Assembly (NCBI RefSeq): GCF_020523925.1
Contig: NZ_JAJAPW010000003.1
Location: 1-64,000 of the forward strand
Direction of reading: 5' to 3'
Source of the DNA: Neotamlana laminarinivorans
GTDB lineage: Bacteria > Bacteroidota > Bacteroidia > Flavobacteriales > Flavobacteriaceae
DNA length: 64,000 nucleotides
Within the stretch, counting starts at the first letter, position 1, and each line of letters opens with the position of its first letter. Positions 60,203 to 64,000 of this stretch are shown here, one piece after another. The notes beneath the pieces were generated by a model. The model did not search any database. It was not told the DNA's origin and worked only from the letters and a program-made list of their open reading frames with translations. The position numbers and the translations under genes are program-made.

Positions 60203-61423
60203 ATGGCAAACTATAAAAAAGAAAACACAATGAACACCTTACTATCTATTGAAAAAAGAAACGCCGTTTTATTACGAATGGCAGAACTTTTAGAAGAAGA
60301 AAGGCAAGAAATTATTAACATTAATAAAACCGATTGTGAAGCTTACAAAGGCGACGATATTTCAATGTTCGATCGTTTAAAAGTGAATGATGCCAAGGTT
60401 GATGAGATGATCAAATCTGCGAAGCATTTAGCATCGCAAGACGACCCAGTTGGGGTTGAGCGCTTTAGCTTTAAGCACGAAAACGGCATGCAAATTTATA
60501 ATAAAACAGCATCGTTTGGTACGGTTTTAATTATTTACGAATCGCGTCCAGATGTTACGGTTGAAGCTGCTGGAATTGCATTTAAATCTGGAAACAAAAT
60601 TTTACTTAAAGGCGGTAAAGAATCCTTACGCTCTAACTTAAAAATTGTTGAGTTATGGCACCAAGCTTTAGAAGAAAATGAAGCGTCAACCGATTGGGTA
60701 GAATATCTTCAGTTTAACAGAACTGAAACCCAAGCCTTTTTAGAAAACCCAACGCAACAACTCGATTTAATTGTGCCTCGTGGTGGCGAACGTTTAATTG
60801 CATTTACAAAGGAACACGCACGTTGCCCTGTTATTGTTAGTGGTCGTGGTAATAATTTTGTGTATGTTCATAAGGAAGCCGATTTAGATATAGCTATTGA
60901 TGTTATCCTTAACGGAAAATCTAAAATTTCGGCATGTAACGCAGTCGATAAAGTTTTAATTGATGAAAACCTGCCTAATAAAAACGAATTTGTAGCGCAA
61001 TTAATTTCAAAATTAAACGATTCAAAAATTAAAGTTTTAGGGGATAATACTGTTGCTAAAGCTAATAATTTAGAAGAAATTACTTCGGATGATATTTGGC
61101 ATGAAGAATTTTTAGATTATAAAATTTTAATAGGTGAAATTGCTAATAACGAAGCAACTATTGCCATGATAAACAAATATTCTGGCGGGCATTCTTCATC
61201 TATAATTACAAAAAACGAAAGTGAAGCTAAAACCTTTATGGAAAATGTTGATACAGCAGCGGTTTATCATAATGCTTCAACACGATTTACCGATGGCGGA
61301 CAATTAGGTTTAGGTGGCGAATTAGCTATTAGTACAGATAAATTACACCAACGCGGACCAATTGGTTTACAACATTTAGTAACCAATAAATGGTACGTTC
61401 ACGGAACTGGACAAACACGTTAA
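60203..61423 (+). CDS. proA: Glutamate-5-semialdehyde dehydrogenase (gamma-glutamyl phosphate reductase)
   Basis: The 406-residue aldehyde-dehydrogenase-like enzyme reduces gamma-glutamyl phosphate for proline synthesis. It shows IYESRPDVTVEAAGIAFKSGNKILLKGGKESLRSN, the catalytic Cys region in GKSKISACNAVDKVLI, and the end RGPIGLQHLVTNKWYVHGTGQ. Two ATGs are possible: 60203 (used here) and 60230 (MNTLLSIEKRNAVL), which matches other ProA starts and has an A-rich upstream; either is plausible. It precedes proB. Confidence 0.95.
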   Translation: MANYKKENTMNTLLSIEKRNAVLLRMAELLEEERQEIININKTDCEAYKGDDISMFDRLKVNDAKVDEMIKSAKHLASQDDPVGVERFSFKHENGMQIYNKTASFGTVLIIYESRPDVTVEAAGIAFKSGNKILLKGGKESLRSNLKIVELWHQALEENEASTDWVEYLQFNRTETQAFLENPTQQLDLIVPRGGERLIAFTKEHARCPVIVSGRGNNFVYVHKEADLDIAIDVILNGKSKISACNAVDKVLIDENLPNKNEFVAQLISKLNDSKIKVLGDNTVAKANNLEEITSDDIWHEEFLDYKILIGEIANNEATIAMINKYSGGHSSSIITKNESEAKTFMENVDTAAVYHNASTRFTDGGQLGLGGELAISTDKLHQRGPIGLQHLVTNKWYVHGTGQTR

Positions 61424-61457
61424 ATTAAAAGGAGTAACTGTAATACGAAGTATATCA

Positions 61458-61477
61458 CACTGAGCGCCGTAGAAGTG
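61458..61477. repeat. Covarying hairpin repeat, copy 2
   Basis: CACT (61458-61461) and AGTG (61474-61477) flank the loop GAGCGCCGTAGA. The loop is as in copies 1 and 3, with a different stem. Confidence 0.75.
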
Positions 61478-61495
61478 CAATACGTAAACGTAAAA

Positions 61496-62260
61496 ATGGG
61501 AAAAAAGAAACGCATTTTACTAAAAATAGGGTCTAACACGCTTACCAAAGAAACCGATAATTTATCGCGTGGAAAAATTGAAGATTTAGCAAATCAAATT
61601 GCAACACTTCAAAAAGATTACGAATTTGTAATTGTAAGTTCTGGGGCTATTGCTGTAGCAAAGCAATTTGTAAAGTTAGAAAGTAAACAAGAAGATGTTT
61701 TTGTAAAACAGGCGTTAGCTTCTATCGGTCAGCCGCATTTAATTCGTATTTATCAAGAAATATTTAGAGAATATGGCTTACTAACGTCGCAATGCTTACT
61801 GTCCTATTCCGATTTCGAAAAACAAGAAAGCAAAGTAAATATTGTAAACACCATTAATGTGTTGGTAAACAATAATTACATTCCTATTATAAATGAAAAT
61901 GATACAGTTGCTACCGACGAAATTAAATTTGGCGATAACGATAAATTAGGTGCTTTAACAGCCTCGTTAATTGAAGCCGATTTGTTTATAATCGCAACAA
62001 ATACAAACGGCATTTATACAAAAGCTTCTATGGAAAACGGAACGCCAGAAACTATTGCTTTGGTTAATGATTTTGAAGATTTAAAAAACGAAGTTGTAAA
62101 TTCTAAATCATCACATGGTAGTGGTGGTATGCAATCTAAAATAGAAGCGGCATCGGTTGCTAAACAATCAAATATAGAAACTTGGATTGTAAATGGACTT
62201 GAAGATAATTTTATAAAAAATGCCATTGAAAATAAAGTGCCATTTACAAAAGTAAAATAA
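61496..62260 (+). CDS. proB: Glutamate 5-kinase
   Basis: The start at 61496 (MGKKKRILLKIGSNTLTKE) follows an A-rich region; a GTG at 61475 would begin in the hairpin repeat and is less likely. The 254-residue enzyme phosphorylates glutamate in proline synthesis. The amino acid kinase fold shows KIGSNTL, VIVSSGAIAVAKQF, PIINENDTVATDEIKFGDNDKLGALTASLIEADLFI and SHGSGGMQSKIEAA. The C-terminal PUA domain of E. coli ProB (367 residues) is absent, as in many short ProB proteins. Confidence 0.94.
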   Translation: MGKKKRILLKIGSNTLTKETDNLSRGKIEDLANQIATLQKDYEFVIVSSGAIAVAKQFVKLESKQEDVFVKQALASIGQPHLIRIYQEIFREYGLLTSQCLLSYSDFEKQESKVNIVNTINVLVNNNYIPIINENDTVATDEIKFGDNDKLGALTASLIEADLFIIATNTNGIYTKASMENGTPETIALVNDFEDLKNEVVNSKSSHGSGGMQSKIEAASVAKQSNIETWIVNGLEDNFIKNAIENKVPFTKVK

Positions 62261-62319
62261 AGAAATATGCAGCCTGCAAGATCGTTAAAGTCTTGTAGGT
62301 TTTTAATTAAACACAAAAA

Positions 62320-63258
62320 ATGAAACATTACACGTCAATAAACGATATCGATAACATCGATTCTTGGATTGAAGAAGCCAAAGCGCTCAAGCTAATGCCG
62401 TTAAAACATATAGATTTAGGAAAAAACAAAACCTTAGGTTTGTTGTTCTTTAATTCTAGTTTACGCACGCGCTTAAGTACGCAAAAGGCAGCTTTAAATT
62501 TAGGAATGAATCCTATTGTAATGAATGTTTCTGGAGATGCTTGGGGTTTAGAGTTTGAAGACGGTACGGTTATGAACGGCAACACCGCCGAACATATTAA
62601 GGAAGCTGCAGCGGTAGTATCTCAATATTGCGATATTATTGCCGTAAGAGCATTTCCAACTTTAACCGATAAAGTAAAAGACGAAAGCGAACAAGTTTTA
62701 GAGGCCTTTAAAAAGTACGCTTCGGTGCCCATTGTAAACATGGAAAGTGCCACAGGACATCCGCTGCAAGCTTTAACCGATGCGATAACTATTTCTGAGT
62801 TTTCTAAAAAAAAGAAGCCAAAAGTGGTTTTAAGTTGGGCACCACATATAAAAGCATTGCCGCACGCTGTAGCAAATAGTTTTACTCAAGCGATGCAAAA
62901 AATGGATGTAGATTTCGTGATAACTAATCCTGAAGGCTATAATTTAAGTCCAGAAATAACTAAAGACACGCCAATAATTCATAACCAAGAAGAAGCATTT
63001 AAAGATGCCGATTTTGTATATGTAAAAAACTGGAGTTCGTTTGAAGATTATGGTAAAGTCACCAATACCGATGCTAATTGGATGATTACTAAAGAAAAAT
63101 TAGGCGATGCTAAATTTATGCACTGCTTACCAGTAAGGCGAAATGTAATTGTAGAAGATGCCGTGTTAGATTCTGAAAATTCAATTGTAATTCAACAAGC
63201 TAATAATAGAACATTTGCAGCGCAATTAGCTCTTAAGAAAATATTACAAAACTTATAG
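62320..63258 (+). CDS. argF': N-acetyl/N-succinylornithine carbamoyltransferase
   Basis: The 312-residue transcarbamylase belongs to the ArgF' group found in Bacteroides and Xanthomonas, which carbamoylate N-acylornithine. It has the carbamoyl phosphate motif FFNSSLRTRLSTQKAALNLG, METATGHPLQ-like NMESATGHPLQALTD, and HCLPVRRNVIV near the C-terminus. The loop MNGNTAEHIKEA places Ala at residue 90. As I recall, Bacteroides (succinyl form) has Pro and Xanthomonas (acetyl form) has Glu there, so the preferred acyl group is unclear. It lies between proB and argB. Confidence 0.88.
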   Translation: MKHYTSINDIDNIDSWIEEAKALKLMPLKHIDLGKNKTLGLLFFNSSLRTRLSTQKAALNLGMNPIVMNVSGDAWGLEFEDGTVMNGNTAEHIKEAAAVVSQYCDIIAVRAFPTLTDKVKDESEQVLEAFKKYASVPIVNMESATGHPLQALTDAITISEFSKKKKPKVVLSWAPHIKALPHAVANSFTQAMQKMDVDFVITNPEGYNLSPEITKDTPIIHNQEEAFKDADFVYVKNWSSFEDYGKVTNTDANWMITKEKLGDAKFMHCLPVRRNVIVEDAVLDSENSIVIQQANNRTFAAQLALKKILQNL

Positions 63259-63278
63259 TTTTGTTATCCTGAACTGTC

Positions 63279-63300
63279 ACGTTGAGCGTAGTAGAAACGT
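63279..63300. repeat. Covarying hairpin repeat, copy 3
   Basis: ACGTT (63279-63283) and AACGT (63296-63300) flank the loop GAGCGTAGTAGA, between argF' and argB. Confidence 0.78.
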
Positions 63301-63338
63301 TGTTTTGGGATATTATTTAAAGTAAATAAATTTTTGTC

Positions 63339-63359
63339 ATTCTGAACTTGTTTCAGAAT
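63339..63359. repeat. ATTCTGAA/TTCAGAAT palindromic element
   Basis: ATTCTGAA, loop CTTGT, then TTCAGAAT, in context GTCATTCTGAACTTG. A partial relative (GCTGAACTTGTTTCTG) lies near 58038, and a similar hairpin at 35392. Confidence 0.7.
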
Positions 63360-63403
63360 CCAATGAAACAATAATTAAGAACTAAATATCAAGTTCAGCT
63401 TAA

Positions 63404-64000
63404 ATGGAAACAATAAAAATAGTAAAAGTAGGAGGCAACGTTATAGATAACGAAGCGGCATTAGAGAAATTTTTATCGCAATTTGCTTCGCTTGAAGGGC
63501 TAAAAGTTTTGGTTCATGGCGGCGGAAAATTAGCAACAAAACTAGCTCAAGATATGCAGGTTCCAGTAAATATGGTAGACGGACGTCGCATTACAGATTC
63601 AGCTACTTTAGATATTATTTCTATGGTTTATGCAGGTAAAATAAACAAAAACATTATAGCAAAGTTGCAAGCTTACAATTGTAACGCTATTGGTTTTTCG
63701 GGTGCCGATGGAAACACTATTGTTTCTGTAAAGCGTCCTGTTAAAAAAATAGATTATGGTTATGTTGGCGATGTAAAAAAAGTGAATACCAAAGCCATGC
63801 AAGTGTTAATAGATAATGATATTACACCGGTGTTTTGTGCTATTTCACACGACCAAAACGGACAATTGCTAAACACCAATGCCGATACAATAGCTTCGGA
63901 AGTTGCTATAGCATTATCAAGACATTATAAAACCGAATTAATTTATTGTTTCGAAAAAAACGGCGTGTTATTGGATGTTGATGACGATAATTCTGTAATC
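63404..64000 (+). CDS. argB: Acetylglutamate kinase (3' end cut by window edge)
   Basis: ATG at 63404 opens a frame with 199 codons before the window ends; about 60 residues are missing. The amino acid kinase motifs KVGGNVID, VLVHGGGKLATKLAQDM and the later NADTIASEVAIALS are those of N-acetylglutamate kinase, which phosphorylates N-acylglutamate, the second step of arginine synthesis. It is the ninth gene of the operon; argE and argH probably follow outside the window. Confidence 0.93.
   Translation, partial: METIKIVKVGGNVIDNEAALEKFLSQFASLEGLKVLVHGGGKLATKLAQDMQVPVNMVDGRRITDSATLDIISMVYAGKINKNIIAKLQAYNCNAIGFSGADGNTIVSVKRPVKKIDYGYVGDVKKVNTKAMQVLIDNDITPVFCAISHDQNGQLLNTNADTIASEVAIALSRHYKTELIYCFEKNGVLLDVDDDNSVI

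Overview
The window looks like a chromosome segment of a marine-type member of the Flavobacteriaceae (Bacteroidota). The grounds are: low G+C; no Shine-Dalgarno sequences but A-rich start regions; promoters of the TTG-N19/20-TAnnTTTG type; families typical of this group (GLPGLI protein with a TonB-receptor-like partner, DUF5686 protein, PID-CTERM protein, TMEM220 protein, azurin lipoprotein); and the Bacteroidota form of the arginine pathway with an ArgF'-type transcarbamylase. I see no rRNA, insertion sequence, prophage or CRISPR array. One tRNA (Tyr) is present.

Layout. 1-9021: envelope and housekeeping genes, mostly on the minus strand. These are a repeat-rich secreted coiled-coil protein running off the left edge, a LEA-like lipoprotein, KDO transferase (waaA), a sugar aminotransferase overlapping galE on the plus strand, then lspA, fabD, a FAD-dependent dehydrogenase, and a dihydrofolate reductase fused behind a two-helix membrane domain. 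9284-15819: a CBM48 mini-protein, thyA, a concentrative nucleoside transporter, a bifunctional-nuclease/UVR protein, etfA and etfB, divergent from pdhB. 15883-31016: a DUF5686 outer-membrane protein, a YiiX-like cysteine hydrolase, an M1 peptidase, soluble and sodium-pumping membrane pyrophosphatases, an App1-like phosphatase, a deoxynucleoside kinase, and the GLPGLI/TonB-like pair. 31166-33229: tRNA-Tyr, a PID-CTERM protein, and metK behind a SAM-II-type riboswitch.

33320-40573 is the isoleucine/valine block: leader peptide and attenuator, then ilvD-ilvB-ilvN-ilvC, a strong terminator, and ilvA with its own promoter. 40750-54577 holds gapN, azurin, a cytochrome-c-like PVC-type protein, a TonB-dependent receptor, and a sugar-utilisation cluster (AraC regulator, MFS transporter, Gfo/Idh/MocA oxidoreductase, sugar isomerase/epimerase, ThuA).

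54770-64000 is an arginine-proline biosynthesis operon: a long structured leader with a candidate Arg-containing leader peptide, then GNAT acyltransferase-argG-argC-proC-argD-proA-proB-argF'-argB (argB cut by the right edge). Its junctions carry several families of dispersed palindromic repeats.

The strongest non-coding observations are four. First, the SAM-II-like metK aptamer has a roughly 70-nt stem inserted between its two conserved halves. Second, ilv has a leader peptide plus attenuator. Third, the arg leader is long and structured. Fourth, three intergenic hairpins share a 12-nt loop while their stem sequences change together. No wholly new gene system was evident; most genes are ordinary metabolism, and the novelty lies in regulation, repeats and the DHFR fusion.
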